Notes: generated by a model not told the origin, from the sequence alone. Shown: positions 15,400-22,296, counted from the stretch's first letter. The stretch: 40,050 nt of DNA from JBPEXY01 sp052031065 (GCA_052031065.1 JBPEXY010000033.1:1-40050), one strand, 5' to 3'. Numbers and translations are program-made.

Positions 15400-15914
15400 G
15401 GTAACACCACAGTATAGGTTACCCGCCCAGTATAGGATCCAGCAGCAGGTACTGAGGTATTGCTGTAGCTAAACGAGAGAGTATCCGTCAGTCTTTGTGA
15501 AGTGTTGAAACTGTATAGCACCTGACTGGATGAGCCATCAAAGCTGCCAGCCGGGATATCACCGTCAGCGGAGGTCCAGGAAAGCTCAGTGACTGGAATC
15601 GAATTGCCGCCACTATTCAGCCCGCCAGTGGAATCGACCGTTATCGACATTGGCTGCGGAGATGTAAAGCGCGCACGCATAAAAAAGCGAACGGAGATAT
15701 CACCCGCAATGGCGGCGCCACTACCTACCTGTGCCGCAGGCACGTTAAACACCACCTCATCGACGGCAGAGCCCGTTGGACCAACGACCAATCTAACTCT
15801 CGGCACCGCTCGGTCGGCAAGAAAGACAATCTGCGCGGTAGCCTGGGTTGACCAGACAAAAGCCACCATCAGCGTACCGCAGAGCAGGGAATAGGATAGA
15901 GATCTTGAATTCAT
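15396..15914 (-). CDS. Fibre subunit-like protein (second subunit)
   Basis: A 172-aa exported protein. The signal peptide covers about 1-27 (SLLCGTLMVAFVWSTQATAQ). The mature part is rich in Ser, Thr, Val and Gly and predicted all-beta. It ends in PAAGSYTGRVTYTVVLP, almost the same ending as the major subunit (PAAGTY...GRVTYAVALP), as expected for the final strand that chaperones hold in chaperone-usher subunits. The ATG at 15914 has only a weak ribosome binding site and lies 17 bp downstream of an intrinsic terminator, so expression depends on read-through or an unseen promoter. It is likely less abundant than the gene upstream. Confidence 0.72.
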   Translation of the reverse strand: MNSRSLSYSLLCGTLMVAFVWSTQATAQIVFLADRAVPRVRLVVGPTGSAVDEVVFNVPAAQVGSGAAIAGDISVRFFMRARFTSPQPMSITVDSTGGLNSGGNSIPVTELSWTSADGDIPAGSFDGSSSQVLYSFNTSQRLTDTLSFSYSNTSVPAAGSYTGRVTYTVVLP

Positions 15915-15931
15915 CGGCGTATCACCGAGAT

Positions 15932-15963
15932 AAAAAAAACTCCGACAATGCTATCGGAGTTTT
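15932..15963 (-). terminator. Intrinsic terminator between major subunit and downstream operon
   Basis: The arms aaaactccga (15936-15945) and tcggagtttt (15954-15963) pair perfectly around an 8-nt loop. Read on the minus strand the stem is followed by eight U (a-run 15932-15939 on the plus strand). It lies 105 bp after the major-subunit stop and 17 bp before the next start. A partially leaky terminator here would give many more copies of the major-subunit mRNA than of the second subunit, the small exported protein and the chaperone. Confidence 0.88.
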
Positions 15964-16067
15964 CATTCTAGCAGCGACCAGACCGGATGGCGCTCTCACC
16001 GCAGCAATACAGGCCCGAAACCGCTGCCTTTTCTGATCGGCTGCGGAGATCGGAAAACCGAATAATC

Positions 16068-16709
16068 TCAGGGAAGAGCAACTGCGTAGGTGACCCGGCC
16101 ATCATTCACATTCACCCCACCATAGGTGCCTGCAGCAGGAGTGGCAGTGTTGTCGTAAGTGTAGGTCCAGGACTGACCAGACGCCAGGGTATTAGTAATA
16201 CCCGTCACGGCAGTCGTTGCAGCGGCACTGGTACCGTCGACCAACTGCGGCGCCTGAAGCGTTGTTCCTGTATCGTCAGTGGTAATGTCGGCAAACGATA
16301 TAGTATTTGTTCCACCATCACTCAGACCGGTCGCAGCAGCAGTAACGGTGGTACTTAAATTACCGTTAGCATTGGTCAGGATACCAACCGTCACGCTTCC
16401 GTTACCCTGGTCACCACTTCCAGCAGTAGCCGCTATTGGGCCACCAGATCCGGGAACGATAGCGCCGGTGACCAGATCAAAATCGATCAGGTCGACATTC
16501 CCGGCCCCTGCGGTACCCAGACGAAACACGAGAAAGGTAGGAATCTGGATTCTGAAATCGAGATTCGCCGACGCGCTGTTACCGGATCCGATCGCATTGT
16601 CCTGGTCAGCCCATGCGACTCGCGCAAAGCCGAGCGAAAATAGAGTTAAAGCTAATGCAACTGCAGCCGATAACCGGTACGGGATAGTCTGCTTGTTACG
16701 TTGACTCAT
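16068..16709 (-). CDS. Major fibre subunit-like exported protein
   Basis: A 213-aa protein from the ATG at 16709. That start is chosen because GAGGTG lies 6 nt upstream (16716-16721) and gives a normal signal peptide ending FARVAWA before DQDNAIG; a longer in-frame start at 16754 exists but adds a polar tail. The mature part begins DQDNAIGSGNSASANLDFRIQIPTFLVFRLGTAG and is very rich in Gly, Thr, Ala and Asn, low in charge, all-beta in character. It ends GQSWTYTYDN then PAAGTYGGVNVNDGRVTYAVALP, the same terminal strand as the second subunit. Composition, operon position, the strong downstream terminator and the sigma-54-type promoter suggest a highly expressed polymerising subunit. The fibre itself is inferred. 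Confidence 0.78.
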   Translation of the reverse strand: MSQRNKQTIPYRLSAAVALALTLFSLGFARVAWADQDNAIGSGNSASANLDFRIQIPTFLVFRLGTAGAGNVDLIDFDLVTGAIVPGSGGPIAATAGSGDQGNGSVTVGILTNANGNLSTTVTAAATGLSDGGTNTISFADITTDDTGTTLQAPQLVDGTSAAATTAVTGITNTLASGQSWTYTYDNTATPAAGTYGGVNVNDGRVTYAVALP

Positions 16710-16839
16710 TTCTGACACCTCACTTCTATTAAATCGTTGTTGACGTTTAACCATCGTCGATCAGAACCCTATTGGCCTGGGTTTATCGTTACAAGTTTCT
16801 GTAGTTCAGCATTTCATATCGAAAAGGTGATCTTAACTC

Positions 16840-16855
16840 AGCAGATATTGTGCCA
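16840..16855 (-). promoter_or_regulatory. Sigma-54-type -24/-12 promoter of the major subunit
   Basis: On the minus strand 16855-16840 reads TGGCACAATATCTGCT. It matches the RpoN consensus TGGCAC-N5-TTGCW at all but one position and keeps the invariant GG-N10-GC spacing (GG at 16854-16853, GC at 16842-16841). Transcription would start near 16829, giving a leader of about 120 nt to the ATG at 16709. Sigma-54 control with an enhancer-binding activator is known for several pilin genes; here it is predicted only from sequence. Confidence 0.78.
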
Positions 16856-16873
16856 GAAAATATTCCGGGGCCT

Positions 16874-16886
16874 TAAATTTTTGATA
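16874..16886 (-). promoter_or_regulatory. IHF binding-site consensus upstream of the sigma-54 promoter
   Basis: On the minus strand 16886-16874 reads TATCAAAAATTTA, an exact match to WATCAANNNNTTR. Relative to the predicted start near 16829 it lies at about -45 to -57, the usual place for the IHF bend that brings an upstream activator to a sigma-54 holoenzyme. The flanking DNA is very AT-rich, which favours IHF binding but also raises the chance of a random match. Confidence 0.6.
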
Positions 16887-17085
16887 TATGACTTTAATTT
16901 AATTATTTATCTTATTGTTTCATATTATATTTTTTTATTTTTAATATTTACATCGCCTTTCAAATTACGCGCTATCTTTCACCACTGTTGAGAAAATGGG
17001 TCAATCAAATCTGCTCAATCGTCGATTTTTCAACAACTTGTACCGCAGTTCATCATTAAAGTTATTACAGCAACTGTCGCTAACA

Positions 17086-17106
17086 CTGGAGCACCCTTCG
17101 CTCCAG
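17086..17106 (+). promoter_or_regulatory. Hairpin overlapping the ribosome binding site of the short subunit paralogue
   Basis: A perfect 7-bp stem, ctggagc (17086-17092) and gctccag (17100-17106), encloses a 7-nt loop. The likely ribosome binding site AGGA (17105-17108) of the GTG at 17118 begins inside the right arm, so folding could limit translation initiation. Confidence 0.45.
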
Positions 17107-17117
17107 GAATCTGCTAC

Positions 17118-17459
17118 GTGCCCGCTGTCCGTAAATCATCAGTTCAGAGGCTTTCACCTTATCTATTGGTGGCTGTATTGACGCTTGCTCAAAGAAGTAG
17201 CGCAGATCAAAATGGTGTGGTCGGTGGCGGCAGTGCAACCGCATCACTCGATTTTCGCATTACCATTCCCCCAGCTTTGATTGTTCATGCCCCTTCCATT
17301 AGCGGATGGTCGGTGCACAGCAACGCTGGCCCATTGCTTTTGTATGATGGTACTGAGAGTACCTGGATAGATGGTCTTTCCCATTCATTGACAGTTTCAC
17401 GCGCTGCTTTCGATCGGAGCACTCATCAACCTCAGTCAATCATTTTGATCAATCCCTAA
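17118..17459 (+). CDS. Short paralogue of the major fibre subunit
   Basis: A 113-aa predicted exported protein. The signal peptide is about 1-29 (RLSPYLLVAVLTLAQRSSA). The mature N-terminus DQNGVVGGGSATASLDFRITIPPALIVH closely parallels that of the major subunit across the divergent promoter region (DQDNAIGSGNSASANLDFRIQIPTFLVF). After about 35 similar residues the proteins part: this one is much shorter and ends HQPQSIILINP, without the GRVTYxVxLP strand. It may be an initiator, tip or terminator subunit, or a degenerate copy. The start is GTG with AGGA at 17105-17108. No continuation in another frame was seen after the stop, which argues against a simple frameshift. Confidence 0.62.
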   Translation: MPAVRKSSVQRLSPYLLVAVLTLAQRSSADQNGVVGGGSATASLDFRITIPPALIVHAPSISGWSVHSNAGPLLLYDGTESTWIDGLSHSLTVSRAAFDRSTHQPQSIILINP

Positions 17460-17495
17460 CCTGTTGGCGCCATACCAGCCATTTATACAGATAAT

Positions 17496-18326
17496 TTAGA
17501 CCTCACAGGGATTATCCGGATCCGCGATCCAGCCGCTCCATGACGGGGCATAGAGTCTACTGCCAGCTAGCCCTGCCAGCTCCATTGCAAACAGGTTGTG
17601 ACAGGCGGTAACACCGGAACCACAGCTGTGGACAACCTGGTCCGGCTGAAAATCTCCGAGCAGCGATAGCCACGACTCCCTCAGTCTTGCAGGTTCATAA
17701 AAATAGCCCTCAGCATCAAGATTTTGTGTTGCGGGGCGATTAACTGCCCCCGGGATGTGGCCAGCGACTGTGTCTATGGGCTCCTCCTCACCGCGAAACC
17801 GGGCCACGGACCGCGCGTCTACCAACAACACCGACCCTTCAGCGAGCTCCCGTTTTAAAGCGGCTGCACTTACGGTGAGGTTGTTAAAAGGGCCAGGGAC
17901 ATAATCACTTCGCGGTCGTTGCGAAACCTCACTGGAAGCCTCCCCACCAGCAGCTAACCAGGCCTGCCAACCGCCATTCAGTAGCTCCACCTGGAGATGA
18001 CCCACCCAGCGACATAACCACCAGAAACGTGCTGCCATAAGCCCGCCCTGGTCATCGTAGGCTACCAGACGGCTGCGCTCTGTTATCCCCAGGGAACGCA
18101 GTAACTCAAAAAACCTCTCCGGTTGGGGCAACGGATGGCGCCCATCAATCGACGCCCCGGGTCCCGCCAGATTCTCCGCAAGGGATAGATAGTAGGCACC
18201 GGGAATATGACCGCGATGATAGGCCCGCCGGCCAGCACTCCCATCTTCCAGGCGATAACGGCAATCTACCAGAATGACCTCATGCTGATCTAAGTTACGT
18301 TGTAGGGTTGCGGCATCGGTCAACAT
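17496..18326 (-). CDS. sseA: 3-mercaptopyruvate sulfurtransferase (tandem rhodanese)
   Basis: A 276-aa two-domain rhodanese that transfers sulfur from mercaptopyruvate or thiosulfate to acceptors such as cyanide or thiols. The N-terminal domain (about 1-125) has ILVDCRY, HRGHIPGAYYL and NGGWQAW, with Asp-Gln (DDQGG) where a catalytic Cys would be, so it is the usual inactive domain. The C-terminal domain has VDARSVARFRG, GHIPGAVN and the active site HSCGSGVTACHN with Cys235; the CGSGVTA loop points to mercaptopyruvate sulfurtransferase rather than thiosulfate sulfurtransferase. The ATG at 18326 is preferred because GGAG lies 9 nt upstream and the length is typical; an in-frame ATG at 18410 adds 28 residues unlike the family. 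Divergent from the UspA gene. Confidence 0.9.
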   Translation of the reverse strand: MLTDAATLQRNLDQHEVILVDCRYRLEDGSAGRRAYHRGHIPGAYYLSLAENLAGPGASIDGRHPLPQPERFFELLRSLGITERSRLVAYDDQGGLMAARFWWLCRWVGHLQVELLNGGWQAWLAAGGEASSEVSQRPRSDYVPGPFNNLTVSAAALKRELAEGSVLLVDARSVARFRGEEEPIDTVAGHIPGAVNRPATQNLDAEGYFYEPARLRESWLSLLGDFQPDQVVHSCGSGVTACHNLFAMELAGLAGSRLYAPSWSGWIADPDNPCEV

Positions 18327-18495
18327 TAATAACGCTCCGACTGAATTTGGAGAAACAGCTGGCTGTCCTGCGGCCCGCAAGCCCTCTTTACCGCTTGCAT
18401 GGCCGCTCAAATACCGGCAGTCTTACCACCTAACTGATTCTTTGCAACTTCCCCCGGGATGTTGGCGACTGACATTCTCAACCGGAGCGTCACCC

Positions 18496-18945
18496 ATGGC
18501 AGAAACCCATGCAACATTCAATAAAATACTGGTTCCTGTTGACTGTACGGAGCCGCGTCAGGAAGTCATCGACTACGCTGTTGAACTGGCCCAGCAGCAC
18601 AACGGCGAGCTGGTGTTGCTTTATGTCGTCGAAAGCCCCATTTTCCCGGTTGAGATGATGGACATCGACCTGCGTATGGAGGAGGTTGCGGAACACGCCG
18701 GCCAACGCCTGGCCACGCTGGTGGAGCAGGCAATCGGTAATGCCGCCAATGCCCGCCACCTGGTCGCCCAGGGCAGCATCAGCGACCAGATTGTCGCTAC
18801 TGCCGACCGCGAGTCTGTTGATGTGATTGTGATGGCAACTGATGAACACTCGGAAATTCGCAAATTCCTCGTCGGTTCAATCACGGAACGTGTCGTTCGC
18901 CACGCCCACCAACCAGTACTCGCTCTTCACGTCAAAACGAGCTGA
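18496..18945 (+). CDS. Universal stress protein, UspA family
   Basis: A 149-aa single-domain UspA-like protein. It begins FNKILVPVDCTEPRQEVIDYAVELAQQHNGELVLLYVVE, the standard first beta-alpha unit with the nucleotide-contacting Asp, and ends VDVIVMATDEHSEIRKFLVGSITERVVRHAHQPVLALH. The ATP loop is only partly conserved: the G-2x-G residues before the GS are replaced (ATDEHSEIRKFLVGS), so it may not bind ATP in the usual way. The ATG at 18496 is preferred over one at 18442 because GGAG lies at 18484-18487 with an 8-nt spacer and the domain begins immediately. It precedes the CPA1 antiporter on the same strand by 54 bp, so a joint stress or ion-homeostasis unit is possible. Confidence 0.9.
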   Translation: MAETHATFNKILVPVDCTEPRQEVIDYAVELAQQHNGELVLLYVVESPIFPVEMMDIDLRMEEVAEHAGQRLATLVEQAIGNAANARHLVAQGSISDQIVATADRESVDVIVMATDEHSEIRKFLVGSITERVVRHAHQPVLALHVKTS

Positions 18946-18999
18946 CCCCTCCCCCGCCCCTAGCAGCGGGTAGCGACCAAACTAAACAGGAAGCTTTCC

Positions 19000-20793
19000 T
19001 TGCTTATTCTCGTGGATACGTTGGCACTGATTCTGGTCGCGGGCGTTTCTTGCCAATGGCTTGCAACGCGACTCCGGATTCCCGCGCTGATTTTGTTATT
19101 GCTTTGCGGGGTAATGCTTGGCCCGGTTACGGAAGTGATCCACCCGTCGGACCAACTGGGGGATCTGCTGCTACCGGCCGTAAAACTTGGGGTTGCTTTT
19201 ATTCTGTTTGAGGGCGGTCTCAACCTGCACCTTCATGAACTGAGCGGCACGCTCCGAGCAATTCGCCGCCTGTCCATAGTCGGCATTCCACTAGCCTGGA
19301 TATTTGGCACCCTGGCCAGCCATTACATTGGCGGTCTGGATTGGGGAATCAGCTCGCTGTTCGGTGCAATCATTGTGGTCACTGGTCCGACTGTAATCCT
19401 GCCGCTGCTACGTCACGCCAAACTCCGCCACAAACCTGCAGCACTGCTGAAGTGGGAAGGGATTGTCAACGATCCATTGGGCGCGGTCCTCGCTGTATTT
19501 GTTTTTCACTGGCTAATTCACGGCGGCGCCACACCAGGTCAATTGCTGGTCGATATCAGCCTGTTATGGCTGGCCGGCGTTAGCGGCGCCATTGGTGGTT
19601 ACCTGTGTGCGCTTGGTTTTCGCCGTGGCCTGGTTCAGGAACACCTCAAGGGCCCGGTACTGATCGCCCTGATGTTGACGCTGTTTGTGATTACCAACCA
19701 CTGGCTGGAAGATGCCGGGCTGTTGACGGTAACCGTTATGGGGTTGGTGATTGGCAATATGAACCTGCCGAGCATGAATGAGTTACGCCGGTTCAAGGAA
19801 TACGTCACTCTAATGCTCGTCTCAATGCTGTTCATCGTGTTGTCTGCAGATATCAATCTGCAGGCCTTCAGCGCACTTAACTGGAACACGCTACTGCTGA
19901 TCGGCGCAATACTGTTTCTGGTCAGGCCGGCATCAGTACTCCTTGCGACTATAGGTAGCGGGCTGACCATTCAGGAACGGTTACTGTCAGCCTGGATTGC
20001 ACCACGCGGAATCGTCGCGGCTGCAGTCGCTGGAGTCTTCGCACCCGAACTCACCGCATTACAGATTGCAGATGCCGAAAAACTGGTACCGCTGGTTTTT
20101 CTGCTCATCGTGGTCACCGTTACCCTGCACGGCCTGACCATGGCTAGCTGGGGCAAGCTATTGGGCCTGGCGAGCAGCGAGCGCCATGGGATACTGATTA
20201 TCGGTGGATCACAATGGAACACGGAGTTGTGCCGACAGCTTCATCAGCTCGGGGTTCCACTGCGGCTGGTCGACAACTCCTGGAACCGATTACGTCGCGC
20301 GCGCCTGGCCGGTATCCCCGTTCACTATGGTCAGCTTCTCTCCTCCGGTAGTGAAACCGCTCTCGAACTGACCGAAATGGAAACCTTACTGGCACTGACA
20401 GACAACGACTCTTATAACGCCCTGGTCTGTACTGCACTGGCAGCAGACCTCGGTTGGCAAAACGTTTACCAACTCGCCGATGCAGGTCGAACCGCTGATG
20501 AGTTTCAGAGCGGTCTGCGCGGTAATCCAGCCTTTGCAGATCACTGTAGTTATGATGAACTGCTGCGCCGCCATTACCTCGGTTGGCAGTTCCAGAAAAC
20601 ACGCCTCACCGAGAATTATGACCTGGACAAGTGGCGACAGGACAAGCGACCAGATTCGATCGATTTACTTTGCATCAAAGCAGGTGGTGAGATAGAAGTA
20701 GCCACCTCACGCAATCCACTCAAAGGTGGTAGTGGTGATACCCTGTTGAGCTATGTGCCACCTACTGATGCTCGTGGGAACAATAGCTTTTGA
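19000..20793 (+). CDS. CPA1-type Na+(K+)/H+ antiporter with C-terminal TrkA-N/RCK-like domain
   Basis: A 597-aa protein. Residues about 1-385 form a 12-13-helix cation/proton antiporter. FILFEGGLNLHLHEL is the family signature, GAIIVVTGPTVILPLLR the crossing helix region, and KWEGIVNDPLGAVLA holds the Asn157-Asp158 pair typical of electroneutral CPA1 (NhaP-like) exchangers. APRGIVAAAVAGVFAPEL is also characteristic. Residues about 395-500 look like a Rossmann RCK/TrkA-N domain (GILIIGGSQWNTELCRQLHQLGVPLRLVDN), followed by a C-terminal RCK_C-like part. Such tails gate transport in response to nucleotides. The start is TTG at 19000, supported by AGGA at 18988-18991. Ion specificity (Na+ or K+) cannot be read from the sequence. 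Confidence 0.92.
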   Translation: MLILVDTLALILVAGVSCQWLATRLRIPALILLLLCGVMLGPVTEVIHPSDQLGDLLLPAVKLGVAFILFEGGLNLHLHELSGTLRAIRRLSIVGIPLAWIFGTLASHYIGGLDWGISSLFGAIIVVTGPTVILPLLRHAKLRHKPAALLKWEGIVNDPLGAVLAVFVFHWLIHGGATPGQLLVDISLLWLAGVSGAIGGYLCALGFRRGLVQEHLKGPVLIALMLTLFVITNHWLEDAGLLTVTVMGLVIGNMNLPSMNELRRFKEYVTLMLVSMLFIVLSADINLQAFSALNWNTLLLIGAILFLVRPASVLLATIGSGLTIQERLLSAWIAPRGIVAAAVAGVFAPELTALQIADAEKLVPLVFLLIVVTVTLHGLTMASWGKLLGLASSERHGILIIGGSQWNTELCRQLHQLGVPLRLVDNSWNRLRRARLAGIPVHYGQLLSSGSETALELTEMETLLALTDNDSYNALVCTALAADLGWQNVYQLADAGRTADEFQSGLRGNPAFADHCSYDELLRRHYLGWQFQKTRLTENYDLDKWRQDKRPDSIDLLCIKAGGEIEVATSRNPLKGGSGDTLLSYVPPTDARGNNSF

Positions 20794-20803
20794 CGCTGAC
20801 ACT

Positions 20804-20845
20804 GCCCGGTACCCCGGGAAAAAGGCCCGGTACCCCGGGAAAAAG
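20804..20845. repeat. Perfect 21-bp tandem duplication
   Basis: Two identical adjacent copies lie at 20804-20824 and 20825-20845. Each contains cccggtaccccggg followed by five A. It sits 11 bp after the antiporter stop and 50 bp before the YihY start. Each unit can form a short GC-rich stem. On the minus strand one stem is followed by CC and five T, but no minus-strand gene ends here, so a terminator role is doubtful. Confidence 0.85.
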
Positions 20846-20895
20846 CGGCCAGACGCTCGATTCGGACCCACCCAAATGCCTGGTCCTTTTGTCAT

Positions 20896-22296
20896 ATGTT
20901 AGTTCGGAGTACTCCACCACTCATGGCCGAAACTGCCAGCAGTAACCAACATCCGGGCAAACTCGCCCGCTGGCTCTGGGATGTCGATCTCGATCAGCTG
21001 CCTGCTCCGGCGCGCTGGCTCATCGTCATTGCGCGAGTGATCTCTGCCGTTGTTCGGGACCTTGTCGAAGGTCAGATCACGCTACGCGCAATGGGCATGG
21101 TTTACTCAACCCTGCTATCGATGGTACCGCTACTGGCTATCAGCTTTTCACTGGTCAAGGGCCTTGGCGTCGTCGATAACCAGCTCGAACCGATGCTGCT
21201 CAATTTCGTTGCCCCGATGGGAGCACAGGGAGAAGAAATCGTCGCCCGCCTGATTGGCTTTGTAAACAATGTCAACGCCGGCGCCCTTGGTAGTGTAGGG
21301 CTGGCTGTGCTAATCGGCACGGTGATCCTGCTGCTGCAGAAAATCGAATCGGCCTTTAACTTCATCTGGCATGTTAACCAGTCGCGTCACTTTGCACGGC
21401 GCTTTAGCGATTTTTTCAGCGTTCTACTGATTGGCCCGCTTTTAGTAGTAGCAGCGCTCGGCGCAACCGGCGCGGCGCTGAACAATTCCCTGGTTCAGAC
21501 TGTCGCAGCCGTAGAGCCATTTGGCACGCTATTGGTTCTGCTTACCAAATTGATGCCCTATCTGTTAATTACCGCAGCCTTCACATTTGTTTACATGTTT
21601 ATTGCCAACACCCGTGTGCGCTTTGGCTGCGCTCTGATCGGTGCGCTGGTGGCCGGAGTGCTCTGGGAAACTCTGGGTAAATCGTTCGGCATGATTTTCG
21701 CGTCCCCTACGACCGCGGCTATCTACTCCAGCTTTGCAATTCTTATACTGTTCCTCATCTGGCTCTACTGGAGCTGGTTGATCCTGTTAATTGGGGCGCA
21801 GGTCGCTTTCTACGTCCAGAACCCGCAATACCAGCGCAGTGGGCACAAACCGCAAATCCTCACTTCGGACCAGCAGGAAACTCTCGCGCTGACCGTGACC
21901 GGCCTGATCGGACGCAGTTTCAGCAACGGTGATAGAGGCCACTCCACCACAGGGCTTAGTGAATTGACCGGGGTACCCGAAGAGACCCTCGGACCGACCC
22001 TGCAGCGCTTGCAAACCATCGGTGTGCTGCATCAGTCGCAGGAAAAACCGCCGCTATGGATGCTTAGTAGAGACCCCGACCGGATGGCTGTCAGCGAGTT
22101 GCTGGAACAGTTTCGCCAGAGCAGTCATTCAACGCCCGTGAAGCTGACGATGGCTGACCTGCCGGAGGCTCAAAGACTACTGCAGCTGGGCCAGGAGGGG
22201 CTTCATCATGCGTTGCGCGGCAAAACGCTGCGCACCCTTTACGAAACACCCCCACAGCGAACGGACAGCGAAGACCATGACGATACCAACACTTAA
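20896..22296 (+). CDS. YihY/BrkB-family inner membrane protein
   Basis: A 466-aa protein. Residues about 50-310 are the six-helix YihY/BrkB domain: ITLRAMGMVYSTLLSMVPLLAISFSLVKGLG, then NAGALGSVGLAVLIGTVILLLQKIESAFNFIWHVNQSRHFARRFSDFFSVLLIGPLL, and a last pair of helices ending IYSSFAILILFLIWLYWSWLILLIGAQVAF. A C-terminal cytoplasmic part of about 140 residues includes a helical, winged-helix-like segment (TGLSELTGVPEETLGPTLQRLQTIGVLHQ), as in longer YihY members. The family was once called ribonuclease BN by mistake; its true function is unsettled. Two starts are possible, ATG 20896 or ATG 20923; neither has an ideally spaced ribosome binding site. The stop overlaps the stop of the convergent ROK kinase. 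Confidence 0.9.
   Translation: MLVRSTPPLMAETASSNQHPGKLARWLWDVDLDQLPAPARWLIVIARVISAVVRDLVEGQITLRAMGMVYSTLLSMVPLLAISFSLVKGLGVVDNQLEPMLLNFVAPMGAQGEEIVARLIGFVNNVNAGALGSVGLAVLIGTVILLLQKIESAFNFIWHVNQSRHFARRFSDFFSVLLIGPLLVVAALGATGAALNNSLVQTVAAVEPFGTLLVLLTKLMPYLLITAAFTFVYMFIANTRVRFGCALIGALVAGVLWETLGKSFGMIFASPTTAAIYSSFAILILFLIWLYWSWLILLIGAQVAFYVQNPQYQRSGHKPQILTSDQQETLALTVTGLIGRSFSNGDRGHSTTGLSELTGVPEETLGPTLQRLQTIGVLHQSQEKPPLWMLSRDPDRMAVSELLEQFRQSSHSTPVKLTMADLPEAQRLLQLGQEGLHHALRGKTLRTLYETPPQRTDSEDHDDTNT

Larger units (their letters stand above)
16755..17117. other. Divergent regulatory region with an AT-rich core
   Basis: This 363-bp gap separates the divergent major-subunit gene and its short paralogue. 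From 16873 to 16950 only 6 of 78 bases are G or C, far below the GC-rich surroundings. The gap holds a sigma-54-type promoter, an IHF consensus and a hairpin upstream of the plus-strand gene. Hydrophobic open frames crossing it (for example 16737-16991) are by-products of the T-rich sequence. The AT-rich core lies upstream of the promoter, where activator and bending-protein sites are expected, or where H-NS-like silencers could bind. Confidence 0.75.

Noticed and set aside
16737..16991. Hydrophobic 84-codon frame that looks like a small membrane protein
   Set aside because: It runs through the AT-rich regulatory island, where T-rich codons give Phe/Ile/Leu/Tyr by chance; it overlaps the promoter, the IHF site and the subunit start, and has no ribosome binding site.
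17087..17102. Possible second sigma-54 element (TGG-N-GC spacing) upstream of the short paralogue
   Set aside because: Only the GG-N10-GC spacing and a few bases match, and transcription would start about 6 nt before the start codon, leaving no room for the ribosome binding site. The stem-loop explains the sequence better.
20804..20845. Tandem intrinsic terminators on the minus strand (GC stem plus CC and five T)
   Set aside because: The stems are only about 5 bp and no minus-strand gene ends nearby; the nearest one, the ROK kinase, stops about 1.45 kb away facing yihY.
20707..20895. Minus-strand frame with a repeated FFPGYRA
   Set aside because: The peptide repeat is simply the 21-bp DNA duplication read in frame; the frame is short, overlaps the antiporter gene and has no initiation signals.
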